Source: JANXQG01 sp963804375
Lineage (GTDB): Bacteria > Planctomycetota > Planctomycetia > Pirellulales > Thermoguttaceae
Assembly (NCBI GenBank): GCA_963804375.1
Contig: CAWDQE010000016.1
Location: forward strand, 111,369 to 175,368
Reading direction: 5' to 3'
DNA length: 64,000 bases
The notes under the pieces were generated by a model that worked only from the letters and a program-made list of their open reading frames with translations, had not been told where the DNA came from and made no database searches. Shown here piece by piece: positions 54,768 to 64,000 of this stretch (position 1 is its first letter; every line of letters begins with the position of its first letter). The translations under genes and the position numbers were made by a program.

Positions 54768-57700
54768 TTGCCCGTCGAATCCAAACCGCTTTTCCGTCCC
54801 GATGCGTTGCGGCCCCATTTGAAGGCGTTTCAACTGCCCAGGCCGCTGGAAACGTACCGCGCCATCCTGGGCAAGTGGGCTGACATGCTCGCCTCCGGCA
54901 AGGCCGACCGCTTCAAGGAACAGGAGATCCTGCCGGATTTCCTCTCGGACGTGCTTTGTGGCGTCCTGGACTACGTTCGACCTGCGGACAGCCCGGAGCG
55001 GCACACCTTTTCACGCGAAAAGTTCGTGGAAGTGGACGGCAAGTTCGCCGACGCCGTTCTCGGCGACTTCCGGGAAGGAAAAGAGCAGTTCATCGTCGCC
55101 CTGGAAGGCAAGGGACCGCTCGACCCGCTCGACCGCCCCTTTGCCGGCCGCCGCATGTCGGCGGTGGATCAAGGCTATCGCTATGCCATCAACCTCCCGT
55201 GTGACTGGATCATCGTCACGTCGATTCGCCGGACACGACTGTATTGCAAGACCGCTGACCAGCATACCTACGAATCGTTCGACACGGAACGGCTGGCAAG
55301 CGACGAGACCCTGCTGAAGAAGTTCGTCTTCCTGCTGGGGGCAGAACGGGTGGTTCCCGTGGTGGGCCGATGCCATCTGTACGCCCTCCGCGAAGCCTCC
55401 GAAACGGCAGGCCGGGAACTGACGAAGAAGTTCTACGTCCAGTACGCCAAGATGCGGCAGGACGCCTTCGCCCGGCTGAGCTACAAGAACCCCGGCGTCT
55501 CGCCTGACGTCGTCCTGGCCTGCACGCAGAAACTCCTCGACCGCGTCCTGTTCTGCGCGTTCTGTGAGGATCGCGGCTTGCTGCCAGCCGAGACGATTTC
55601 CAAGGCTTACGAGCACTGCGACCCTTATCATCCGCGCCCCGTCTGGGAGAACTTCCGCGGGCTTTTCCAGGCCGTCAACGCCGGAAACGAGCGGCTCGGC
55701 ATTCCGCCCTACAACGGCGGTCTCTTCGCCCCCGACCCCGAACTGGACCGGCTGCAAGTGCCCGACGAGGTGTGCGGCTATTTCCGCGACCTGGGACAGT
55801 ACGACTATCGCCCGGCGCACGAGGTCGCCGCCGACGTGGGCGAGGACAAGGGCGGCAGCCTGGTCGACGTGGACATTCTCGGACACATCTTCGAGCAGTC
55901 GATCACCGACCTGGAACGCATCCGCGACGAATTGGCGAACGTCGCCGAGCCTGCCGGCGTCGAGAAGCGCAAGTCCCGGCGCAAGAAGGAAGGGGCCTTC
56001 TATACGCCGTCGTTCATGACGCACTACATCGTGGGCCGCGCCCTCGGCGCCGTGCTGACGGACCGTTTCGAGCACCTCCGCCGCGATCGCCAGCAGGCAG
56101 CCAAGGGGACGGCTCGCGCGGCACTCGACGACCCGCGGGTCTACCGCATCGACAATCTGACGAAGCCCCAGCGCGAGGCGTTGGTCGGTTTCTGGGAGGC
56201 GTGGCAGGACGAATTGGCGAAAATCCGTCTCGTGGACCCTGCCTGCGGCAGCGGGGCGTTCCTGATCGAGGGTTTCGACCAGCTTCACTCCGCCTACGAG
56301 ACGAGCAACGATCGGTTGCAGGAACTCCGCGGCCATCGCACCCTGTTCGATCTTGACAAACGGATCCTGCAAGACAACCTCTACGGCGTGGACCTGAACG
56401 AGGAGGCCGTGGAGATCTGCCGCCTGAGCCTGTGGATCAAGACCGCCCAACGAGGGAAGGTGCTCACCAGCCTGGACCACAACATCCGCGTCGGCAACAG
56501 CGTGGTCGACGACCCGGCGGCAGCCCCCAAGGCTTTTGACTGGGCGGCGGCGTTTCCCGAGATCGTCGCCAAGGGCGGGTTCGACGTCGTGGTGGCCAAC
56601 CCGCCCTACGTGCGTCAGGAGCTTCTCGGGCCGATAAAGCCGCACCTTCAGGCCCGTTTCGCTTCCTACCACGGCATGGCCGACCTGTACGTGTACTTCT
56701 ATGAACTGGGGATACTGCTGCGGCCGGGCGGGCACCTGTCCTTCGTCGTCACCAACAAGTGGATGAAGGCCGGCTATGGCGAGCCATTGCGGCGGTTCTT
56801 CGCCGAGAACGCCTGGATCGAGTCGGTCGTGGACTTCGGGCATGCCAAGCAGATATTCGAGGACGCCGACGTCTTTCCGTGCGTCATCGTGGCCAAGAAG
56901 CCGGACGAAAGCCCTCGACCGGCAACGCGAGTCTGCGCCATCCCGCGCGAGCAGCTTCGCATCGACGACCTGAATACCCAGGTCGACCAGGAAGGTTTCG
57001 AGGTCGATGCGTCGCAATTGGGCTCCGAACCGTGGCAGCTTGAGCCTTGCGGCGTCAAGGACCTGCTGGCGAAGATTCGGGCGCGCGGTGTTCCGCTTGT
57101 TGAATTTGCCGGCACCAAGCCGCTCATGGGCATCAAGACGGGCTGCAACGAGGCTTTCCTCATCGACACGCCGACCAGGAATGCCTTGATTTCAACAGAT
57201 CCTCGCTGTGCCGAGATCGTCAAGCCGTATGTCCGGGGGCAGGATATCTCCCGCTGGGCGCCGGACTGGGCAGGCTTGTGGATGATCGTCCTGAAGTCGA
57301 GCGAGAACTGCCCGTGGCCGTGGGCGGAAGCCGGCGAGGAAGCGGAGTCGGTCTTTGCCCGAACGTATCCGGCCCTGCACGCCCACATGAACCGGTTCCA
57401 CGAGTCGCTTGTCAAGCGTCAAGACCAGGGGCGGTACTGGTGGGAGCTTCGGTCGTGCGCGTACTGGCAGGAGTTCGCGAAGCCGAAGATCGTCTACCAG
57501 GAGATTCAGTTCCACCCGTGCTACGCCCTGGACGTGTCGGGCCAACTAGGCAACAACAAGACATTCTTCGTAGCCGACGGCGACCTGTACCTGCTGGCAG
57601 TGCTGAACTCCCCGTTGATGTGGTGGCACAACTGGCTGCATCTCCCGCACATGAAGGACGAAGCCCTTTCGCCCGTCGCCTTCCTGATGGAGTCGTTGCC

Positions 57701-58139
57701 CATTGCACGGCCACAGGATGCCATTCGGCAGCAAGTCGACGATGCTGTACGCCGGCTGATCGAGATTACCGGGCGAGAGCGGACTGCCTGCCGTGACCTG
57801 CTCGACTGGCTCCGCGTGGAACATGGGATCGAGAAGCCCAGCATGAAGCTGCAATCGCCCACGGAGTTGGACTCGGACGCTTTCGTGGCCGAGGTGAAGA
57901 AGCTGCGGGGCAAGAAGAATCCCCTGAGCGCCCGGCGCTGAAGGAACCTGCGCGAGGAGTATTCCCGGACCGTCGAACCTTCGCGGGCGTTGGCGGCTGA
58001 AGCCCGCGACTTGGAGCAGGAGGTTAGCCGGCTGGTGAACGAGGCTTACGCCCTGACGCCGGAAGAGGTCGAGCTCATGTGGCAGACAGCCCCGCCGCGG
58101 ATGCCGGCGGCGGCACGACTCCCATCCCAGGCCCGTTGA
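54768..58139 (+). CDS. Type IIG restriction-methyltransferase, in-frame TGA near the end
   Basis: A 1057-residue single-chain enzyme. It has an N-terminal PD-(D/E)XK-like nuclease region (FIVALEGKGPLDP), methylase motif I LVDPACGSGAFLIEGFDQL at about residue 489, motif IV VVVANPPYVRQE at about 610, and a C-terminal target-recognition region (YVRGQDISRWAPDWAGLW). The first stop is TGA 57939-57941, but the same frame continues for 65 codons with LREEYSRTVEPSRALAAEA and YALTPEEVELMWQTAPPRMP, the usual C-terminus of such enzymes. The stop may be a nonsense mutation, or two compensating indels around 57925-57945. A start upstream of 54768 is not needed. Confidence 0.85.
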
Positions 58140-58152
58140 AAGTATTCCACCA

Positions 58153-59385
58153 ATGCCTCGCAATCCCCAAGACTTTCTGCGGTTTCTCGCCGAGAACTAC
58201 CACGCAATGGCGGCCATGTGCAGCCTGCGCCGGCGTTTCGCCTCGGAAGAGGAGATCGCCGCTTTCTTGCGACTTTATGACCAGGAGGACCGCAACCAGG
58301 CACGGAAAATCAGCCGAATGCAAGAATTGCGGATGTTGATTTGTGGGGTTTCGGAATGGGCTCCGCCGGCGTTCTTGGTGACCTTCATGCACCAACTCCA
58401 CGACCACCATGCGATGGCAACCCCAGAGGTGATCCGTGGTTGGGTGCAGTCCCTCGATAAGTTCGTCAGCCAGGTTGAAACCATCATTCAGCCAGCGATA
58501 GCGGGCACGGCGATTCTGGATCAAGATCGGTTGTTGTTTCTCATGGACGAAATCCAGAGTTCCATCCAGACGATTGTGGGAAATGTGGAAGAAAGTTGTG
58601 AACGGATCACGAACGAGGTTGTCGAGTTCCGCGCCTTGGAAGAAGCAGCCGATATCCGAAACCGTCTGCGGCGGCTGATCATGCTGCACGATGATTATCT
58701 CGACCCGATTGTGCGGATCGTGGATATTGAGGGAGAATTCTTTGCCGTGACCGACAGGGTCTTGGCCTCTTGCAGTCAACTGATTGAATTGGAGGAGAAC
58801 GATCCGCAAGGAATCGGCAGCCTTGCCGGGAGCGTACGGCAGGATCTGATGTGGATGCGGCAACAGGTGCTCCAACGGGCCCATGAAGCCATGAAGGAAT
58901 TGGGGCCTCTGTGCGAGGCAGCGCTTCGAGAAACCCGTATCGCCAAGGGCTTGAATCGCGCTCTTGAAGCGATCCGAGAAGACAAGTGGGACCGCCTTGA
59001 ACTGGACAAGCACCTTCACATTAGCGATCAGAGGATGCAGCGTCTTTTCAGTGACCGCGGAGTACTGTCCTACATCCGGCTCGTGTTGAAGGCAGGGAAG
59101 CAACAACCGCCCCGCCTGCCTCCTGCCGCACCGCGGGAAGAACCGCAGGCTTGCAGCACCGAGAGTCTGATCGACGAGCTTGCACAAGGCCCGGAGGTCG
59201 CAGATATTCTGCTTTGGATCCAAGAGCGCTGCCACGGGCTTGGCCCTGATGCCACCTTCAACCTGCTGCGACGCATCCTTGCGGCAAGCCCGGAAATGGT
59301 TCATCCTACGGGGGAGTTTTCCACGTATGACGTTGACTGTTTGGCGGTCCATGCCGCACAATGGAGCTGGAGAACGAAACCATGA
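58153..59385 (+). CDS. MksF/MukF-like condensin accessory protein (probable)
   Basis: A 410-residue, almost wholly helical protein starting MPRNPQDFLRFLAENYHAM, 13 bases after the end of the restriction enzyme. The N-terminal part could be a winged helix (RRRFASEEEIAAFLRLY); the middle is rich in coiled-coil segments. I assign it to the MukF/MksF kleisin group mainly because its stop overlaps (ATGA) the start of an MksE-like gene, the usual order in mksFEB operons. Sequence evidence alone is weak. Related systems (MksBEF, Wadjet) act against plasmids. Confidence 0.45.
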   Translation: MPRNPQDFLRFLAENYHAMAAMCSLRRRFASEEEIAAFLRLYDQEDRNQARKISRMQELRMLICGVSEWAPPAFLVTFMHQLHDHHAMATPEVIRGWVQSLDKFVSQVETIIQPAIAGTAILDQDRLLFLMDEIQSSIQTIVGNVEESCERITNEVVEFRALEEAADIRNRLRRLIMLHDDYLDPIVRIVDIEGEFFAVTDRVLASCSQLIELEENDPQGIGSLAGSVRQDLMWMRQQVLQRAHEAMKELGPLCEAALRETRIAKGLNRALEAIREDKWDRLELDKHLHISDQRMQRLFSDRGVLSYIRLVLKAGKQQPPRLPPAAPREEPQACSTESLIDELAQGPEVADILLWIQERCHGLGPDATFNLLRRILAASPEMVHPTGEFSTYDVDCLAVHAAQWSWRTKP

Positions 59386-59778
59386 GCACAGTCCGCCCAC
59401 CGTTGACCGCCGACGCGTTGCCAAAGCGGCTGGCCGAGGTCTTCCGCCTGCTCCGCACTGGACACCATATTTGTGTGGAGGACGGCTCGGTCTATCGGGA
59501 TTTGGAAAACGACGAGGAGCGGTACGAACTCGTTTTGGCGGGCTTGGGCTATGAATTGGTCCACCACGCCCAGGGATTTTACTATCTCAAGGGAGGACCG
59601 CTCGCTGCCCGAAGGGACGCCGCTGTTCAAGGAGGGGAGGCTTGCGGGACTGGTGCTGCTGGGAAGGCGCTTTCTCGGCGAGACGGGCAGCAAATCGTAT
59701 GTCGCCCCGGCCGACCGCATCGCAGCCCTATGTTCGCGGCTCGAAGCGGGCAATGAACCCGCCACCGACAGCAAATAG
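59382..59778 (+). CDS. MksE/MukE-like protein, frameshifted and short
   Basis: Starting at ATG 59382, the protein reads LAEVFRLLRTGHHICVEDGS, YRDLENDEERYELVLAGLGY and ELVHHAQGFYYLKG, a pattern characteristic of MksE/MukE. The frame then goes astray. About one base near 59600-59610 restores LPEGTPLFKEGRLAGLVLLG to a stop at 59778. Even repaired, about 131 residues is short of the usual length near 200, and no MksB ATPase follows; the DNA beyond is intergenic and then blaI. Confidence 0.55.
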
Positions 59779-60019
59779 GCCGCGCCTGCGCGGGCCGCCC
59801 CTGCTGCGCCTCACTAGGTCGCCGTTGACCGGCTCACGGATGCCGTCGTTGATGCTGCTGTCGCACCAAGCCATTCGTTTTGTCGGAGCCTCATCGAACG
59901 ACGGTTTCTCGGGACAACTGACCTGGATTGAGCACACAAGTCGCGATCAAAGCATCACACTGGCCCACTCCTCTTGTGAGCCATTTTGCCAAAATCGACG
60001 AATCGCCGCAACGCCCCCC

Positions 60020-60048
60020 TTGACAATCTACGTGTATTCCAGTACGAT
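60020..60048 (+). promoter_or_regulatory. Promoter of the blaI-M56 operon with possible BlaI operator
   Basis: TTGACA (60020-60025) and TACGAT (60043-60048) are separated by 17 bases, a good sigma-70 promoter. TACGTGTA (60029-60036), between the two boxes, resembles the TACAxTGTA half-sites bound by BlaI repressors, and further TAC-rich sequence follows to 60060. Autorepression by the encoded BlaI is likely. The rest of 59779-60086 shows no gene. Confidence 0.6.
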
Positions 60049-60086
60049 GTTAGCAGTACAACGAAATTGACAAGGAGAATCTGCGA

Positions 60087-60482
60087 ATGGAAACGATTCC
60101 TACTGATCGAGAACTGGAAGCCCTGAAAGTCTTGTGGCGTCAGGGCGAGGCCACGGTACGCGAGATTTACGAGCAGATCAACGCCGGCGGCACCTTGGCC
60201 TACACTACCGTGCTGAGCCTCCTACAGACGATGGAACAGAAGGGTTTGGCCGGCCATCGCAAGGAGGGCAAAACCTACCAGTACTTCGCCAAAATCGACC
60301 GCGAATCGACATTCCGCACGTTGGCCGAGGGCCTCTTGGACCGGGTGTTTGAAGGGGCGGTCGACGAGTACCTGGTCCACGCCCTGCAATCGCGGCGGCC
60401 CAGCATCGAGGAGTTGGAGCGGCTGGAAAAAATAGTTGCCGAGGCCAAAGCCCGGTCTAAGCGCCCACGCGAGAAAAGGTAG
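60087..60482 (+). CDS. BlaI/MecI-family transcriptional repressor
   Basis: A 131-residue protein with a winged-helix domain: TDRELEALKVLWRQGEATVR, EIYEQINAGGTLAYTTVLSL, LQTMEQKGLAGHRKEGKTYQ, and a C-terminal dimerisation helix (SIEELERLEKIVAEAKARSK). BlaI repressors dissociate from DNA after cleavage triggered by a membrane M56 peptidase; the next gene, six bases downstream, encodes such a peptidase. Planctomycetes have many BlaI/M56 pairs with unknown signals. AAGGAGA precedes the ATG. Confidence 0.92.
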   Translation: METIPTDRELEALKVLWRQGEATVREIYEQINAGGTLAYTTVLSLLQTMEQKGLAGHRKEGKTYQYFAKIDRESTFRTLAEGLLDRVFEGAVDEYLVHALQSRRPSIEELERLEKIVAEAKARSKRPREKR

Positions 60483-60488
60483 GCAGCC

Positions 60489-62839
60489 ATGAACATACTG
60501 AGTCATTTTTCCGCGGTCGGATTGGTCGGGTGGCTGGCCGATTTCTATCTGCTTGCCACGCTCTTGATGTTCGTGGCCATCATAGCCCGGCGCTGGATTC
60601 GGCAACCAGCCCAGCGATTGACGGTGCATTGGATCGTGGCCATCGAATTGGCTGTTCTGGCCGCGGTCTGCGCCATGCCCTTCTGGCCGCGAATTTCACT
60701 GCGGGGGGCCGTTGCGGAGAAATCGGCGGTGGAAACGCCAATAGCCGCCGAGGACCCGATTTCCGTGCCGGCGCCTCTGCCGCGGACAGCATTCCCACGT
60801 TTGCCAAGAGAGGTTCCCGAATTCGATGCGCCTGCGGCGCCCGACGCCGACCAACCGGTCGTCCCGCCGGTTTCTCCCCCGCCCCGCTGGTCTTGGCTGG
60901 AAATGGTTGCCGCCTCATACCTGGCTTCTGCTGGATTGGTGGCCGTGTGGCTGATATGGGGCGCAGTGGCGGCGACGAGGGCCTGCCGGCACGCGGAGAA
61001 TGCCCCTGATTCGTTGCGAGAAGAACTAGCGCGAATCGTGGGCGACGGCTGTCGCGCTGCTCGATTGCTGGTCAGCTCGCGAGTCAAGACCGCTGTGGCC
61101 CTGGGGCTGCGTCGCCCCACGATCCTTCTTCCCGCCGGGCTGCTCCAAGAGGGTTCGCCGCAGGCGATTCGCGCAATCCTGACACACGAATGGGCGCATA
61201 TCCGCAACGGCGACTTGTGGCTCCTGGCCCTGGGCCGCTGCCTGCTGGTGCTGCTCTTCCCGCATCCGCTGCTGTGGTGGCTGCGGCGGGCGATCCGCGG
61301 CGATCAAGAGTTGCTGGCCGACGCAGCCGCAGCAGGCGACAACCGGCCGGCTTATGCCGAGGAATTGCTCCGCCTGGTCCGCAAGACCGCCTATCCGTCG
61401 CCCATCGCCGCTACCGTGGCCGTGGGCATTTGGGAGAGTTCATCTCAACTTTCAAGGAGAATTGCCATGCTTCTGGACGAGAGTTTCCGCGTCGAGCCGA
61501 GGACCCCGCGTCGTTGGCGGTATCGGGCTTTGGGACTTCTTGTGATCTTGGGGGCGGCCTGCTCGCTGCTGACGCTCCAGCCCGCACGTTCCGCGGGGCA
61601 GACCAACTCCCCGCTCCCTCCGGGAGGAGGGCAGAGTGTGACGACTGGCTCCCGTCTCCCTTCGGGAGAGGGGCAGGGGGTGAGGGAGCAGGGCACTTCC
61701 CCGGCCGGTGCCTTTACAGTCACTGGCACGTTCAGTGCCACCACGGGCAGTTCCAACACGCTCACGGTAAGCGACATGGCCATGGGCGGCGGCACGGCCG
61801 TCTCCACCAGCGGCAGTACAGTTCTCACGGACGCGGAAAGGGTGAGACTGCGCGAGTTGGGCAGCGGCGTTCGCGACGACTTGCAAGGCCAGGATTTCCC
61901 GCTTGTCGAAAGGGCGCTGACTGCAAGCAATACCGAAGATCGGCAGTGGGCGTGCCTGGCCGTCGAGAAACTCTGCTACACGCAGAGCTACGGAGAGAGC
62001 ACTCCAGGAATTGCGGGCGCGGCGCGCTGGCGCAAATACGTCTGAATCAAGCGTACGTCGGTCGCAGCTTCCCGCGATTGCTTGCTGCCGCCGATGCGAA
62101 GAACCCGGACCTCGCCGAGTTTGCGTCTCGGGCAATTGGAGCGATCGCCGAATATACGAAACTCTTGACCGAGGAGCAAGTTGCCCAGTCTTGCGACAAA
62201 GCCGTGGCCGGTCTGCGGTCTGACGATTTCGACGATCGGCGAAGGGGCGTCAATTTGTTGGGCAGCTTGATGAGGCGACTAGACCTCAACGACGCAAGAG
62301 AGAAACAGGCCGTCGATCAACTGCTCGAAACCGCCGAGGACTGGCAACGGTCTGACCACCTGCAATGGGATGAATGGCGCCGGGAACTTTCCGCGCTAGG
62401 CACCGCGAAACAGCGATTTCAGGCTCAAGCCCTCCATGCCCTGTTGTACAACTGTACTTTCATAACGGACAAGGCCCAGGCAATGAGGGCCTATCAATTC
62501 CTGACGAGCGGATTGGCCAATCAGACGCTCGATTTGCAGGCGGTCGCCGGCATCGCCGCATTGGCGTCGCGGTTGCCGGCCGCGCACCGCCACAATGCGG
62601 TTCAGCTAGCAATCGAAGGGGTTTCTCAGAGACGTTTTTGGCACAATGTGGGTTCCGGCCGGGTGATCTTGCGCAACTACGCTGCGGACGCGTTGACCTG
62701 CCTTGCCCCCTGCCTCGACAAAGACGAACTTCAGCAAGCGCTAAAGGCGATTGACTCGCAACGATGGAATCGGGAAGAATCGAAAGTTTTCAAAGTTGCC
62801 ACGATCGCCTTACGGGATCGATTGACGCACTTGAAGTAG
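60489..62839 (+). CDS. M56 (BlaR1-like) sensor peptidase with extra C-terminal domain, one frameshift
   Basis: The first part has membrane helices (residues about 8-28, 38-60, 140-160), a Pro-rich loop, and the zinc site ILTHEWAHIRNGD (HExxH at residue 233) with DQELLADAAAA downstream, typical of M56. After a last membrane segment (ALGLLVILGAACSLL) comes a low-complexity stretch encoded by a REP-like palindrome (61609-61692), then a helical region. The frame closes at 62045, but the next frame carries on with LAQIRLNQAYVGRSFPRLLA and then IALRDRLTHLK to 62839; one base is missing near 62020-62032. The repaired protein has about 783 residues. The extra helical domain may sense the signal. Confidence 0.8.
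61609..61692 (+). repeat. REP-like palindromic sequence inside the M56 coding region
   Basis: Two adjacent units rich in CTCCC and GGGAG: the first near 61612-61635, the second at 61649-61686 with stem TCTCCC-TTC-GGGAGA (61655-61669) and a GGCAGGGGGTGAGGG tail. They translate as SPLPPGGGQSVTTGSRLPSG, unlike the surrounding protein. The sequence type resembles dispersed palindromic repeats common in planctomycete intergenic DNA (recollection, not checked). Confidence 0.5.
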
Positions 62840-63047
62840 CTCGTCGCATCGCCCCCGGACGTTGGTCGCGGGAAAACTTCGCGATCTTGGGGCTCAACCG
62901 CGGCGTCTTCCCAGCGACCGGCGTCTGCGATACGATGAGTGGCGTTGCGTCTGATCAAAATTCCTGTCAGTTGGCAGGGTCCATTGGCCGTTGTGGTTCG
63001 GCGTGAGCAGCGCCGGGCCAGTAAAATCTCTTATGGGAGGACGCGTT

Positions 63048-64000
63048 ATGAGAAACTCCATGATTGGGTGTATCGTGCTTTTCACAATGGCGCCGACCGC
63101 TTTCAGCGAGACGAAAGAGCCGCCGAAGAAGCTCGCGGTAGACTTGGGCGGTGGGGTGAAGATGGAGCTGGTCCTCATCCCGGCGGGCGAGTTCATGATG
63201 GGCAGCAAAGAGTCGGCGGAGGAAACGGCTGCCTTCTTCAAGAAGACTACGGCGAGGGTTTTCTGAGGGGAACTGCCTACGAGGCCGAGCGCCCGCTGCA
63301 CCGGGTTCGGATCACCAAGCCGTTCTACCTGGGCACCTACCATGTGACGCGGGGTCAGTTCCGGCGGTTCGTCGCCGATACGGGGTACAAGACGGACGCG
63401 GAGAAGGGCTATAGGCCGGGGGCTTGGGGCTGGGACCCTGACAAGAAGAAGTTCGGCTTCAACGCGAAATACTCCTGGCGGAACGTAGGTTTTGAGCAGA
63501 CCGACGAGCACCCGGTGCTTTGCGTGAGTTGGAACGACGCGGTGGCCTTTTGCGAGTGGCTCAGCCGCAAGGAAGGCAAGACATACCGGCTGCCCACGGA
63601 AGCCGAGTGGGAATATGCCTGCCGTGCGGGAACAACAACGCGGTACTACAGCGGCGACGATCCCGAGACGCTGGCCAAGGTTGGCAACGTGGCCGACGCC
63701 GCGGTGAAGGCGAAATTCCCGGATTGGAAATACACGATCAAGGCCAATGACGGCTACGTGTTCACGGCTCCGGGGGGAAAGTTCAAGCCCAATGCCTTCG
63801 GGCTCTACGACATGCACGGCAACGCTTGGCAGTGGTGCGCAGGATTGGTACAAGGCGGACTACTACGCCGCGTCCCCCGCAGACAATCCAACCGGCCCAG
63901 ATTCCGGTAATGGCCGTGTCCTTCGTGGCGGTTCCTGGGACGACAGGCCGGATGACTCCCGTTCCGCCGTACGCGGCGGGGTCACGCCGGTCGAGCGGAG
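63048..64000 (+). pseudogene. SUMF1 protein, two frameshifts, cut by the right window edge
   Basis: It starts MRNSMIGCIVLFTMAPTAFS (signal peptide) after GGGAGG, and enters a SUMF1 domain (LVLIPAGEFMMGSKESAEE). The frame ends at 63266; about one base is missing near 63244, after which the other frame continues YGEGFLRGTAYEAERPLHRV to GLYDMHGNAWQWCA. A second lesion near 63841 is needed to reach DWYKADYYAASPADNPTGPD and VLRGGSWDDRPDD, still open at the last base. Alignment with the intact paralogue at 7179-9116 places both lesions. Confidence 0.8.

Noticed and set aside
55011..57017. 668-codon open frame on - opposite the type IIG enzyme
   Set aside because: GC-rich third positions keep the antisense frame open; the + strand carries methylase motifs I and IV in order.
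58075..59424. 449-codon open frame on - opposite the MksF-like gene
   Set aside because: It overlaps two genes and the restriction enzyme tail, has a low-complexity translation, and conflicts with the ATGA-coupled + genes.

Overview
The window looks like the accessory-rich part of a planctomycete chromosome (Pirellulales-like; inferred). The grounds are paralogous membrane leucine-rich-repeat (LRR) proteins, SUMF1/formylglycine-generating-enzyme-like proteins, a DUF1559 gene, a WD40 protein, a Hint-domain protein, DUF4230 and a BlaI/M56 pair, all in GC-rich DNA with long intergenic leaders. TGA is used as a stop throughout.

Layout. 1-2132: a helicase-less restriction-methylase running off the left edge. 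2371-4232: a sigma-like HTH gene, a small membrane protein and DUF4230, all on +. 4895-14240: a minus-strand field of SUMF1, LRR and secreted hypothetical proteins ending in an Rhs-type remnant. 14395-24598: replicon-like element A (129-aa protein, family-A DNA polymerase, small basic protein, broken CHC2/Toprim primase, AAA/RepA-like ATPase, small HTH protein), split by an inserted SUMF1-LRR cassette at about 17731-20026. 24952-36591: LRR genes, a DUF1559 gene interrupted by an IS701-family element, and WD40, DUF3997-like and Hint-domain proteins. 36665-43762: element B, an intact version of the same module with a DUF927-type helicase and an iteron-like, AT-rich candidate origin. 43953-47318: a third partial module (HTH protein, second DUF927 helicase, conserved hypothetical). 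47943-48016: tRNA-Ala(CGC). 48203-51389: a lipoprotein, then a truncated comEC fused in frame to the first codons of a large serine recombinase and a trypsin-like protease. 51481-59778: a conflict-type island with a caspase-like/Ski2-like helicase fusion, a type IIG restriction-methylase and MksF/MksE-like genes without MksB. 60087-64000: a BlaI repressor and M56 sensor peptidase with a long extra tail, then a broken SUMF1 gene.

How the parts fit. Elements A and B share gene order, start/stop overlaps, a leader sequence and a hairpin between the HTH gene and the helicase gene, but carry unrelated helicases. This suggests a modular family of self-replicating integrated elements that swap helicase and origin as a unit while keeping primase, basic protein and PolA. 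Element B is the best candidate for a functional, little-described system. The caspase-helicase with its neighbouring trypsin-like protease, type IIG enzyme and condensin-like pair is the second.

Caution: about fourteen open frames carry single indels relative to their own continuation or to a paralogue in this window. Some are clearly biological (an IS insertion with target duplication, an 8-bp tandem duplication, chimeric junctions). Others, such as an A7 homopolymer, could be assembly errors.
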